From: Septoria linicola
Lineage: Eukaryota > Ascomycota > Dothideomycetes > Mycosphaerellales > Mycosphaerellaceae
Length of the DNA: 64,000 bases
NCBI GenBank assembly: GCA_024114885.1
Contig: CP099425.1
Coordinates: forward strand, 1,550,001 to 1,614,000
Direction: 5' to 3'
Under the pieces are notes generated by a model that ran no database searches, was not told the DNA's origin, and was given only the letters and a program-made list of their open reading frames with translations. Below are positions 1-12,100 of the stretch, piece by piece. The position numbers and the translations under genes were made by a program. Within the stretch, counting starts at the first letter, position 1, and each line of letters opens with the position of its first letter.

Positions 1-166
1 CCGTTTCGCAATCCGGCGGTCGCATAAGCTGTGCCAGCCAGCCAGCCAGGGATCCTCACGTGTCACAATTCCACCATAACGCAGCCTCTCAACACCGAAA
101 CCCTATTGCGCACGCCCACCACCGCTGCCATTCTCTGCTCTCACTCTCCCCGATACTGCCACCAAT

Positions 167-1374
167 ATGGCCACGGCCTCAGGATCTGGTCTCACGCGCC
201 GTCGTGGCGCCGGCGCAGCTAATCCCACCGACTCCAACAACAACGAGAACGAATCGAGCCGAGTCTCCTCTCCAGTTCCCACCAAAAATAACCCATATGG
301 AGGTGGCCCAGAAACGTCCTACGAGAGCGGTGAAAATGGCCACAAGATCGCCTTCGACCCGCGCGACATTTCCGAGTCTGCAGAGCGCAATAAGCAGCCC
401 AAATTGACCCTGATGGAGGAAGTTCTGTTGATGGGCTTAAAGGACAAGCAAGGTTATCTGTCATTCTGGAACGACAACATAAGCTATGCCCTTCGAGGGT
501 GCATTGTGATTGAGCTCGCGTTCCGAGGGAGAATCTCCATGCAAAGGGGCAGCGAGAGACGTAGATTCCCTCTAGCAGAAAGGCTGATTGAGGTTGTGGA
601 CGATACACTGACTGGGGAGGTGCTGTTGGATGAGGCGCTGAAGATGATGAAGAGCAGTGAAAAGATGAGTGTGAGCAGCTGGATTGACCTGATGTCTGGT
701 AAGTGAGCATCTGCAACATGGCGAGGGTGTAGAGGAGCTTCTGGTAGAGCTACGACTAACTGGCATAAACGACAGGCGAGACATGGAATCTCATGAAGAT
801 TGGATACCAGCTGAAGCAAGTCCGCGAACGCCTGGCCAAGGGATTGGTGGACAAAGGCATTCTGAGGACTGAGAAGCGCAACTTCCTGCTTTTTGACATG
901 GCCACACACCCCGTGACAGACAACACTGCGAAAGACGAGATCCGCCGGCGAGTTAGGACATTCCTCACACAGCGCACAGTCGTGCTACCCGCCACGCAAT
1001 GGCTCCCCGAAGAGATGGAGTTCAGATATCTGCGAACTGTGGCTATGCTGTGCGCGGCATATGCTGCAAATGTGCTAGAGAATGCGCTCACAACATTAGG
1101 ACACGAGGCGAGGGAGCGTGCCTTTGCACAAGTTGACGAACTGCTCGCCGAATACTCACAATGGCCATTCGGGAGAAGAACAGGCGGACCGTCCGCGATA
1201 GGAGCGAATCTAGATGGAGTCATCAGGGGTGAGGTGGATGGCGCCAAGGACAAGGAGTTGCAACTCGAGGTAGGTCGCTGCTCTATTGAGGTTCAACTTG
1301 TGCTCTGCTAACGTGTGCGACAGGTCGTGGCAGCTTGTCTCAGCGTCTTCACTCGTCTGGACTCCTTGCTCTAG
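167..1374 (+). CDS. VPS74: Vps74 / GOLPH3 (GPP34 family) Golgi phosphoprotein
   Basis: Three exons (167-698, 776-1269, 1324-1374) give 358 residues. Introns have GTAAGT and GTAGGT donors, and the first has a CTAAC branch site about 16 nt before its acceptor. After a disordered N-terminus of about 75 residues, the GPP34 domain starts at KLTLMEEVLLMGLKD. It continues across intron 1 as SGETWNLMKIGYQLKQVRER and ends in the family-typical VVAACLSVFTRLDSLL encoded by the last 51-nt exon. Known role: it binds PI4P on Golgi membranes and the tails of glycosyltransferases, retaining them through COPI recycling. The ATG at 167 has a good context (ccaatATGg) and is the first in frame. The gene is convergent with the oxidoreductase downstream. 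Confidence 0.95.
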
Positions 1375-2329
1375 ACGAAAAAGGCTTTACGAGTCGATGT
1401 CAGACGAAATGAGATAGCCCAGGACAGCTCAGCCCAGGTGGCTACAACGCCAGACAAGAAGACATTTTGGAAGCAGAAAGCGCACGATTGCGCAGTGAAG
1501 GTCGTGAACGTGGTGTACAGGCCCTGATGCAGTGGTCAGACCGCTGATTAGCGCAAGCTTTTCACCGGTAGCCCCTTCAGCCTCGGTGTATGGTTTGAAA
1601 GTTCCGTGAAACAGAAACACGGACCAAGGGTGAAACGACTTCAACTCAGGTGGCAAGGGTGACGGCCAAATGCGCATACTCCGGGCCACGAGCAGTCCAA
1701 GGCGTAGTGTCCGCAGACCTGCTCCATCGCAAGCGCGCGTGTCACGTCGCCGCTCGAGCACTATCACTTTTTCTACGAAGGTCATTGGAGGCGGATGTGT
1801 AGCGAAGATACCAGCAAAATTTGATTACTTGTCGCTCAATTGTATACTTTTTGTCTCGGCATAATTGACTCTCCCATCCACGTGGCACGTCTGTCGATGT
1901 AAAGTCTGTGGACCCACTGTGATGCATTTGCCAGGCCCACTAGGGTTGATCAACAACAACTTGTGGGATGGCTCAATAATGGTTGTGCGTGCATTCATAC
2001 AGGTCAGACTGTGTCCTTGAATGGTTTCGATAATGTTTGTGTGATTTCAGCGCGTGCGGGTTGGTGTGGCATGTGCCAGACTTCAGTTTCATTTCTGCTC
2101 ATTGCAGCAACTCGTGGTTTTGACCTGCACAGTCCAACGAGGTCTCGACGTGTCGACACCACAACGATACTTGCACGACATCAAAATATTCGCGGCGTCA
2201 GTGGACAGTATGTCAGGAGTGGTAGCTCGATGTGCCATAATAATGGGACTTCTTTTTAGCGGGTCATGTTGAAAAATCCATTGATTCGAAGAATACTATA
2301 CACAGTCGCACACAGAATGTGTCCTCGAC
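1375..2329. other. Gene-free convergent intergenic region
   Basis: About 955 nt lie between two 3' ends. The reading frames here are short (at most about 118 codons), start without supporting context and match no family I recognise. It presumably holds the two 3' UTRs. No repeats or RNA genes were seen. Confidence 0.6.
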
Positions 2330-3432
2330 TTAACTCACAATCTCGATAGCAATCTTACCCACATGCTCAGCCTTCTCCAACTCTTTATACGCCTCCACCA
2401 CCTGATCCTTGTCAAACTTGAAGCTCTTCTCAATCGGTATCGCCAAGTCCTTGCTCGCCACAAAATTCACCATATCCTGCGTGAGCTGTTTCGAGCCGAC
2501 ATTGACGCCGCGTACTATACAGCCTTTGCCGAGAGCGAGGGTCGCTACGTCGGGCATTTCGTCTTGTGTTGCGGGTTTGAGGAAGCCGATGACGGCGATT
2601 TGGCCGCCACGGGCGATGGCTTCGAAGGATTGGGCGATGGTGCCGGAGCCACCGGTTTCGAAGATGATGTCGACGCCTTGGTCTTCGGTGAGTTTTTTGG
2701 CTTCGACGCCCCATTCGGGGGTCGTGGTGTAGTTGATGGTGTGGTCGGCGCCGTATTCGGTTTTGGCCTTTTCGAGCTTTTCGTCAGAGGAGGATGTGAT
2801 GATTGTTCGGGCGCCTGCGGCTTTGGCGAGGAGGAGGCCGGTCATGGAGACGCCGCCTGTGCCTTGGAATAGGACCCATTGGCCGGGCTTGAGTGGGTTG
2901 TTGCCATATAATGCGTTCCATGCGGTCGTGCCGGTGCAGACTAGTGCAGCGAGTTGGGGCCAGGTGAGTTTCGTGGTCTTGGGAACCTTTATTACGGAGT
3001 GAGCTGGTAGCGTGATGTATTGGCGTGCTACTCCGTCGATTGGACCTCCAAGACCATTCTTCCAATCTTTTTGAGGACCAAAGTGATTCGTGATGTCAAA
3101 GTTTGCGATTACGATGTCTTCCTTTGCGAATGATGTGACATTGGGCCCAACAGCGGCGATCGTGCCCGCGGCATCAGAAAGCGGGACAACATTGTCTTTG
3201 ACATCGAAAGGGTATCCACCATTTGCGATTGCGAGATCGCGGTGGTTGAGTGTCTGACTTGAGCTTAGCTATCGCTTTCGCAGCTTGGGCATGTACGTAG
3301 TCAGCATACAGATGCGTGCACTTTAATCACAACCTCGTGTGAGTGTGCCTTGGGAATTGGCTCAGCCTCTTCTGTGATAGCTTCATATCCAGCGCCCTTG
3401 GAAGGCAGTCGGAGGACTTTCTGGGTAGACAT
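2330..3432 (-). CDS. Zinc-independent MDR alcohol dehydrogenase/quinone oxidoreductase-like protein
   Basis: Two exons (3432-3310 and 3253-2330) separated by a 56-nt intron (GTATGC donor, TCAG acceptor) give 348 residues, the usual size for this family. The N-terminal GroES-like half contains STLNHRDLAIANGGYPF and VPLSDAAGTIAAVGPNV. The Rossmann half has GTGGVSMTGLLLAKAAGA followed by TIITSSSDEKLEKAK, a typical NAD(P)-binding layout. Zinc-binding cysteines of classical ADHs are not apparent, so it probably reduces carbonyls or enones with NADPH; the substrate is unknown. An in-frame ATG at 3534 would add 34 low-complexity residues. I chose 3432 because homologues normally begin shortly before the first beta strand. 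Confidence 0.85.
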
Positions 3433-4102
3433 TTTTTCCTTGAGATTGGTAAGCTTGTCAGTCAGGACCTCTTCAAACTTTGGCTTGGGAGATTTTGACG
3501 ATGCTTGAGAGGAAGTGGAAGGCATGAGGGGCATGTGCTGGATCGGCTTGCATGGCTACATGTAGAGCTGGACGGAGACCACATAAAATAGAGGCGATGA
3601 CGTTGAGGGCCGAAGATCTATGTGGCTGACAAGTCAGAGGCACGAACTACTCCTGCATGACGGCGATTTGAGGTCCATGAGTCGCGGGCATTGAGCTGGC
3701 GATCGAGCACGATGAATGTGGTTGTCTGGGCGCTAAAGCAGAGGGTACCTGCATGACGACCTCGCTGTCCGTTCTGGGAGTAAGCTTGCACGGAGTAAAG
3801 GCAGTCCGATGTCGTGGCAGAGATCGCGTCAAGTGAAGAAGAAGGCGTTGTAGGAGATGTTCTTCGAAGTGAGCGGTCTTGGCAAAAGAGTCCAAGCTTG
3901 GACGGTTTCGCGACACTATTCAACTTCTGAGCGCAACTTCGCATACGATCGACATCAACATTTCACGACACCAAGCTTGCGACCGCGACCGATCATCTGT
4001 TGAACTATTCGAATCTCAGAACCCGCTTCTCTCGAGCAAGTCCACGCCAAAGAGGAGCACAAGCCCAACACCAGCTCAGCGCGTCAGTGCGCACGCGACA
4101 AC
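3433..4102. promoter_or_regulatory. Divergent promoter between MDR oxidoreductase and RNA15
   Basis: These 670 nt separate two divergently transcribed genes, so both promoters and 5' UTRs must lie here. I found no convincing gene. The reading frames inside (for example 3618-3944 minus) look like chance. Confidence 0.6.
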
Positions 4103-5226
4103 ATGGCGCAACGCGAGAAGGGAGGCCGAGTGGTCTTCATCGGCAACATTCCATATGGCGTAAGTGAAGAGCAAATCATGGACATCTTCGGGCGGGCTGG
4201 GTCGGTCGTGAACTTCCGTTTGGTATATGACAAGGAAACGGGACAGCCAAAGGGCTTTGGGTTTTTGGAGTACACAGACACGGATGCGGCAGCATCGGCC
4301 GTGCGGAATCTGAACGAGTTTGATCTGAACGGGAGGACGCTGCGGGTGGATTATAGCAATGACAACCGGAGCACGAACAACTCGAACACACAGAATCAGA
4401 ACCAGAATCAAGACAGCAACCGTGCGCCTCCTCCAGCACATTTCAACATGAACGGTAAGTGCTACCTTGCCATACCCAGGTGAGGTTCAGATACTGACCG
4501 TATACAGGACAGCCGCCACCACGACCTGATCCCTCTGCGCTTCCCCAGCTTCCCCCAGGAACAGAGCTGCCACCCGGAGTTACCGCATTCGATGCCATCA
4601 GTCGTACCATCAACAACGTTCCGACTCCACAGCTCATCGACTTCATCAGCCAGCTCAAAGGACTTTGCAATGCCAATCCAGGTCAGGCGACTGCGCTTCT
4701 AACCCAAGCTCCACAGCTCGCGTATGCTGCATTTCAAGCAATGATACTGCTCGACTTGGTTGACGAGAACGTTGTCCAACAGCTCATTGCAACTGTTCCT
4801 CAAGCTGCGCCAGCTCCTCCACAAATGCAGCAAGCTCCCCCAGCAATGCCTCCCCACGGAATGCCGCCGCCAGGGTATCCACCACCGTCACAACAACAGT
4901 TTCAGGCCTATCCACCTCAAGGGCCGCCCATGCCACCAATGCCACAGGGCTACCCGCCAGGGTATGGACCACAGCCTGGCTACGCTCCGACGCCACCCCA
5001 ACAGCCAACCTACCAGCCCCCACCACAACAGGCTCCTCCACCCCAAGCTGCGCCACCCCAAGCTGCGCCACCCCAAGCTGCGCCACCCGCCGCTGCAGCA
5101 GATAGCCAACAAGCTCTGATCAATCAGCTCATGGCCATGTCTAGAGATGACGTTATGAGGATTGGCGACGCCGCTCAACGACAGCAGATTATCAACTTGA
5201 GGCAACAGCTCGGAAATCCCATTTGA
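4103..5226 (+). CDS. RNA15: Cleavage stimulation factor subunit 2 (CstF-64 / Rna15)
   Basis: Exons 4103-4454 and 4508-5226 flank a 53-nt intron (GTAAGT donor, TACAG acceptor) and give 356 residues. Residues 8-88 form an RRM with RNP2 VVFIGNIPYG and RNP1 KGFGFLEY. The hinge region follows (TINNVPTPQLIDFISQLKGL to LDLVDENVV), then a Pro/Gln/Ala-rich linker. The C-terminal three-helix domain (INQLMAMSRDDVMRIGDAAQ) ends in LRQQLGNPI. In the family the RRM binds GU-rich RNA downstream of the cleavage site, the hinge binds Rna14/CstF-77, and the C-terminal domain contacts Pcf11. All modules are present, so the gene looks intact and is nuclear. Confidence 0.95.
5038..5097 (+). repeat. 15-bp minisatellite in RNA15 coding sequence
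   Basis: Three perfect tandem copies of CCACCCCAAGCTGCG (5038-5082) and a degenerate fourth copy encode Pro-Pro-Gln-Ala-Ala units in the linker before the C-terminal domain. The unit is a multiple of three, so copy-number change would keep the frame. Confidence 0.9.
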
Positions 5227-6133
5227 AGCGCTTGCCTAATGGACCATACGGCGTCAACATAAAGGTTGTGGGCCCTGTTCCCGCTCAACTATCAATCACG
5301 CTGAGCTCCCCGCAGCACAGCACAGTGAAGGCACTCCATGCGAAAGTGCGCACGGTTACCAGGCAAATTTGTGCACTTCGTCCTCAGATGTGGACAGAGG
5401 CGTGTTCAGCTGTTGCCGGAGGGAGAGTCGACATCAGGATGCGCTGTCGCGGCTCACCACCAATTCGTGGCGGGGCATTGATAGCAATGCGGTGAAGCGC
5501 GACATGGTATAATTGTGCACGGCTCACAGCGCAAAAAGATGGAGAAGCGAAGATAGACCGAATGACGTCCGTCGAGAATTGCGCAAGGACTTGGGTCGCC
5601 GTTGCTGCCCAAACAGTCGAGAGCGACCATAGACAGCTCATGAGGAGCCTTGTATACTACAACTATGTGCAAATGCTTCAAACAAAAACTGTCACTGATG
5701 GTCACTACTGCATACTGCATATTCATCTCAGCTGAAGCTCGCCACATGTATCGGAGCTAAGCAATTCGTTGTCGGGGCAATCCAGCCACACTCTCGATCC
5801 ACATGCTGCATCTCGGCTCTAGCCGATGCATGTACAACACACACCGTCCGACGAACGACTATATTGACGAATTAGAGACGATGGAAGTTTCGCCGTGAAG
5901 GGTGGACGATGAGTCGACCACAGTAGATGCAAGCTCGACGCGACATCTTGTACATGCTGTATAGCGACAAACACCAACCACGACGTGATCCATTTAACGC
6001 GACTACGATCTACGACCACACCTCCCAGCTCACGAGAGCTACGACGAACGCCACCTCGATCGCGTACGAACTTTAGAGCAATTACACTGTCATTCGGCAG
6101 TGCTGGAATCACGAAAAGCATCAATATAGCATA
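5227..6133. promoter_or_regulatory. Intergenic region upstream of the giant gene
   Basis: About 900 nt hold the RNA15 3' UTR and the promoter/5' leader of the giant gene. There is no recognisable coding frame. The last 200 nt are rich in ACGA/CGAC-type sequence, and no TATA box is obvious. Confidence 0.55.
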
Positions 6134-9100
6134 ATGTGGAAAGCGGCTTTCACAGGACGCAGCGAAAAGGGCGACAAGGACAGAGACACGGCCAGCGTTT
6201 CTGGAAGATCGGAAGCCCGGCGCAAGAAAAGCAGCAGGAGTGTGCGTGGAGATGTCGACGATACCGCGAGTGTCATGAGTGGGAGCTCGCGACGACACAG
6301 GAGCAGCAGACATGACACCAGCTCCCGATACGGCGATGATGAGGATCGCGATCGCATGAAGGACAGCTCCTATTATTCCAGTCCTCCATCCGTCTATGAC
6401 AGTGTCGCCACATACGCTAGCCCTGGGTCGAGCGCATACGCGACAGCGCCGACAAGTCGAGTGGGTGAGCCGGGAACGAGGCCGCTCACTGCAAGCGCAC
6501 TGCGAATGCTTCCCGATGATGACGATGAGGACTGGGAGGATGACGAGAAGACCGTAAGGAGCGAGAGACGGAGGAGCACCAAGAAACGGAGTCCAAGCAG
6601 TGAGCGCGACAGGAGGCGGAAGAGTAGTGGTAAGACTGCCGAGAAGGAGAAGGAGCGGAAACGCAGTTCCAGTCGCGAGCGCAAGGAGCGGAAAGCCACT
6701 TCAAACTCCGAAGAGGCCAAAGGCAAATCGCGCAGAGGCGAGCCTGAACTCGTCACCGAAGGCTCGAGAGCAATCCCCGCCATGGGCAGCTTTGAGCAGT
6801 TTCCAGGACAGTATGGTGGCGGCGTAATGGGTCAGCACTCGGACTACACCATGTCGGGCGCTTTGCCAAATGCTGTCCCTCAATCGCAGTTTCCTGGACA
6901 GGACTACACTGCACCATACGAGCAGGCCGCACCACCCCATGTTGGTATCACCCGCGCTGACAGCTATGGCCATGCTGCAGAGTACTACTTGGACGAGGGA
7001 CAGTCTGTCGCCCTTCAGCCAGGCAATCGCGCAAGCACGCCAAATATGCTTGTCAACCCGAATTCTCACTTAATAGCTGCCTCATCTGTGGCGAACCCTG
7101 CACAAGACACTGGCAATGGCAGTGCCGCGGACTTTTACAACGATGCGACATCCTTTTCTGCGCCAGTGACGCCTGCCAAACCAACCGTAAGGCCTGGCAA
7201 GCAGTCCTCTTTTAGCGCATCGAAGCCTTCCAAAGCCTCGTCTAAGCCCTCGAAGCCTTCTCAAACCTCATCGGCCGGTGCTGTAGCTGCAGGCCTGGCT
7301 GGAGTTGCTGGTGCCTCAGCGCTCAGCAAAATTGGCAAGAACGGCAAAACCTCACATCACTATTCACAATCCGAGCAGACGACCTCCAAGCCCCTTCAAC
7401 AGACTGCATCTCTACGCAACGAATATCCACCAACGCTACCAGCCATGAACTCACAGCAAAGACCATCGAGACATGTCTCCGACGGCAATGTCTACTACGC
7501 GCCGCCAACTCAAACAGGGACTGCGACAGGGACCTCAAACCTCACTTCCAGTGCGTACGGCACTTCGTATGCAGCCTCGAGCGCCTATGGGCCAAGCTAC
7601 GAGAACACTTACGGCACAGGTAACATCCCAGGTAGGACTACTAATCATTCTAACGCAGGACTTTATGCTGCAGGGGCCGCCGCAGCAGGTGCTGCTGCAT
7701 ACGGCATTCATCAACACCATCAGCACGGAAGGACAGACTCCAACATGGCCATCGCAGGCGATTTTGGCGGCAATGGCCAGGGCCCGCCACGACCTCCCCA
7801 ACCCACAGGATATGGCGGCTACTACCCATCGAATGGGAGTCACGCTGGGAGTATGATGCAGCAGGGCCACTTCCACGAGCACAAAGGACCAATGACAAAG
7901 CTAAAGGACGGCCTACTCAATCTGATCTCGACACCCGAGGATGTCGCAAAGATGGAGATGTACACTGAGTACATTGGAGTCTGCAAGCACTGTTTCGATC
8001 CTCGAACCTCAGCTTGGGATGCACCGCGTGTGCATCACTATCACAAGCGCAAAGATTCCTTTGAGTCCCTGCGGCGCCGAGCTAGCAGGGATAAGCTGCG
8101 TCGCAAGGGCAGCTATGAGCGTGTCGACAAGGAGAGCCGATACTACGCTTCTGACTCCAGCCGTAGGAGGCGTGAAGAGAGGCATTCTGGCATAGGGCTA
8201 GCAGGTGCAGGTCTGGCTGCCGTCGGTACAGGGCTGGCTGCAAATGCGCTTTTCAACGACCGCAAAAACTTTGATGACACGTACAGCGTGAAATCTGGGC
8301 ATCGAGAGAGCTCGGCAGTGCGTCGACAGAGTCGCAGTTCAAGTCGGGAGCGGAGGCGGCGTTCTCAGCACGGCATAATTCGGCCTGGACACGATGACTT
8401 CGCAAACGTTACCATTCGTAGAAAAGATGGTACTGTTGAGCATCGTCGAGTCGCCAGATCACGGTCCGGATCAGGAGACAGAAAGTCAGGATTTGGTCTT
8501 GGCACGGCTGCAGCTGCAGGTGCTGCATTGGGCGCTGCAGGGCTGGCCGCCAGCGCACGGAGACGGTCACGTTCCTCGAGCAGAGAACGCAGGAGAAGAT
8601 CCACACGTGTGTCCCCCGGACGATCGGAGTACTCGCGTCACGAGCGTAACGACCGACGTCAGTCAGAAGAAGGGGGTGGAGGTATTTTTGGCAACTTCTT
8701 TTCGCCACCACGAAAGCAGCGTCGGAGCTCTAGAGAGCATCAAAAGAAACGCGGCGGGTTCTTTACTTTCAGCAATGGGTCCTCTTCGTCGTCGAATTCT
8801 GAGCTAGCGTTCGGCGGCAGTTTCGTAAGCCGGAATGGCAGCAAAACCAGCTTATCCCGGAAATCCTCGGGACGATCGACCAGAGGTCGTCCACAGCGCA
8901 AGTCGTCAGATCAACACCTCGCGGCAACGCTGGCTGGGATTGGGGCCACTGCCGCTGCTTTAGGCGCTGCAAAGGCAGGTCACCGGATTAGCAAGCGGAC
9001 AAGCAGACCAGAGCTCGGAGCACGACGTCATGTGAAGCAGCATGTCGTTGGTGACCACCGACATGGCTCTCCCGGATCATCTGCAGAAGATGGCTGGGAG

Positions 9101-12100
9101 GATGAGCTGCCCTCGGATGATGCGTCCAGTGCTGATGGACTTGCTTTCGGCGACTATGGCGGGAGGAGATTGTCCGGTCGTCAAAGTCTCGAAAGCGTGG
9201 CATCTGCGTCTTCTGCTGGTGGACTTGGAGCCTGGGGCTGGCGATGGGGCGGCAAGGATCAGAAACGTAAGTCACGACGCTCAACGTCAGGCGGGCTGCC
9301 ACACCCTAACAGTGAGCACGGATCTTCGATCGGGCCGGTTGGTGCTGGAATCGCTGCTGGTGCTCTTGGTGCGGCCGCCGGATCTGTGTTTGACAGCTCG
9401 AGACCAGATCTTGATCGCCCGGTCTATCTGGATGACACCGGGCGCCCGCTGCCTAGTGTAGACGCAAGATCTTCGACGAGCGTGGTCTCATCACAGCCAA
9501 TGCAGTACGTCGACCCCAAGCCGGTGTCTGAGGCTGGTACTCCACGGCATCAGTCAATTCCAGGCGCATTCGAGACTCCATCGCGAGTGCAACCCATGCC
9601 TGGAGCTTTTGGTCCTGATGATGCTCCTATTTACAGACCTGGTCCGGGGGTGGTCCAGCATCCTCAGCCGATGTCTCCTGCTCGTCCAGCCTTCACACAG
9701 CCGGGAGCCGAACATGGATTCACTGCCACAGCAGGTCCTTATGACGACAGGCCAATACCTCGGCGTACACAATCTAGTCCCGTGCAGTCATCTTGGGGCC
9801 AGGATGCCGCACTCATTGGTGCTGGTGTCCTTGGTGCTGGTGCCATCGTTGCCGGCTCCGCCTTGTCCTCTGGTCGCAAATCAAGAGATTCCGCATCGAA
9901 CGTGCGCTTCGGCCTCACCGAGGAGCAAGAACGCAAAGAGAGCAGGTCCAAGCGACGCAAAGAGCAAGAAGCAGACGAGGAACGACGTCGCTCTGACCGC
10001 ACCCGTGCGCTCAAGGAAGAAGCCGAACGTGTAGCAAAAGAGTCCAGAGAACAAGAGGTTTTGAGAGCACGTGAAGCGGAGAATCAAGCTCGCGCTCAAG
10101 CAAAACTGGACCTTCAGCGTGAGCAAGAACGCAAAGAGTCAGAGGAGGCACGCCTCCGCGCTGAGCAGCGCGCCCGTGAAGAGCGCGAAAGGCAGTGGGA
10201 GATTGAACGTCTTGAGAAAGAAGCTGTCGACCGTCAAGCAGCCGCAGCAGCTGCGACAGCGGAGTTTGAAAGGCAACGACGAGCTAGAGAAGAGGCAGAA
10301 CGGCACCAAGCCGAAGTTGAGAAGCAAAATCGCGAACGCGACCAAGCCTTGAGACAACAGTACCAGCTTGCTGAAGATGCACGACGCGAGGATGAAAAGA
10401 GAAGGCAGTGGGAAGCTGAACGATATGCAAAAGAATATCAGGAATCCTCCAAGAAGGTTTCCACACGCGACTCTACTGCGTCCGTCTCTGCTCGGAGCCG
10501 ACGCGAAAGCGATGCGACGCGGAAGCAGTCTTCTGGCTGGGGCACTGTCGCCGCTGGCGCAGCAGCTGCAGCAGGGGTCGGGGCTGTTATGGCGGGTCGG
10601 GAGGAGAAGAAACGTCGTCAAAGCGGCAAGAGTGACAGTACTGATGACACTCCTGTTAGTCGCCGCGCTCCACGCACTAGTGTCGACCGGAACGCAGATG
10701 CTCACGCTGCTGACCGTGAAGCTGCCGAACAAGCTGAACTTGACCGTCAAGTTCGAGAGCAGTACGGCCATGCTTCGCGAGGAAGTGTGGAGATGAAGAA
10801 TGGCTACGCTGCTACTGAGATCAAGCCCGGCAATGCTGAGCACGGCGAGCCCATTATGGACGATGATATTTTCGATCCCGACTTCTTCATGCGCTCCCAG
10901 CATACTCCCGCTGAACGAGCGCGTCGCGAAGAGCTCGCGCGCAAGGCAGCTGACAAGGTTGTGGCAGACAGTTCCAGAGCTTATAGTCCCGACAGTCGAC
11001 CCAAAGAGAGCTATGCGGACTTCTTTGCAGATGAGATCAAGGACGTGCTGGCCAAGAAGCCTGGTGAGAAAGAGCGAAGCATTCAGCCGGACTCGGACGT
11101 CCAGGTCTACCATGTCGAGGAAGATGGTATACACCCACCATTCACACTCCGCAACGACTTTGGCGGCAAGAGCAAGCATGCGCCTTATGGCGTGCCGCTA
11201 CTCAATGTCATAGCACCCACGCCACCACCTGGGAGTAGAATGGGAAGTGTCAAAGGCAGTGTGCCAAGTAGCCCCCTCAGCAAAGCCGTCGACGCTGGTG
11301 CAGAAAGAGACGAGAGTCCAGAGTCTAGCAAGGACAGCGGCAAGTCTGACCGCTCTCGCAGCATCTCGTGGGGCGAAGACAAGACCCACATCTATGATGT
11401 GCAGACCCCAGAAAGCTATCAGGAGAAGGACAGAGACTCTTACATTACCAGTCCTGATATCCGAGGAGTTGGCGCAGGCATTGCCGCAGCAGCTGGAGCG
11501 GCGGTTGCTGGTGCAGCGCTCCACGACATCGTCGTTGAGGACGGTGAGAGGACGACCTCATACAAGGACGACGACTTCTCCACGTTGACCTCCAGCAAGA
11601 AGAGCAAGAAAGACAAGAAGAAAGCGAAGAAGGGCTCCAAGTCACATAGTGACGACGCTGATTCAAGCTTCCTCGACGATCTTAGCAACAAGGACAAATC
11701 TACCTCATCCTTCCAAGATGTCCCGTCTGAGCGCGGAATAGAGGTCCCATATAAAGAGAATGAGTTCTCGCGCACGCGCAAGGACAACGAGCGTGACAGA
11801 AAGCAGGTCGAAACTTTTGCAGAGACCTCACGGATGCCTTCTGCCGCCATGCCAGAGACTCTTCCACATCCTCTTTACCAACAGCCATTTTTCGACTCTG
11901 TGTCTGACTTCTCCGGTTTCAGACCCATGGACTCGCCAGGCACTGAAGGCGCTCCGCCGGTTCGAGGCTTTGTTGAAGGCGAGACCGAGGAACCTACTCC
12001 AGCCGAGGAGGCCCGACCTCATATCCCTGGGGGCTTCGACGATGATGAAGAGATCTATCGGGCGCGCCCGGCAAAGAACGACCAAAGTGATGTCAAGTCA

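Noticed and set aside
7632..7658. GTAGGA...CTAACGCAG resembling an intron in the giant ORF
   Set aside because: Only 27 nt long, far below the shortest introns accepted here (46 nt), and in frame without a stop; kept as coding.
9267..9290. GTAAGT...GTCAG resembling an intron in the giant ORF
   Set aside because: 24 nt is too short for splicing and there is no branch site.
10139..11179. 346-codon minus-strand frame
   Set aside because: Antisense shadow of the charged helical part of the giant gene; the Leu/Ser/Cys-rich translation is what the complement of Glu/Lys/Arg codons gives.
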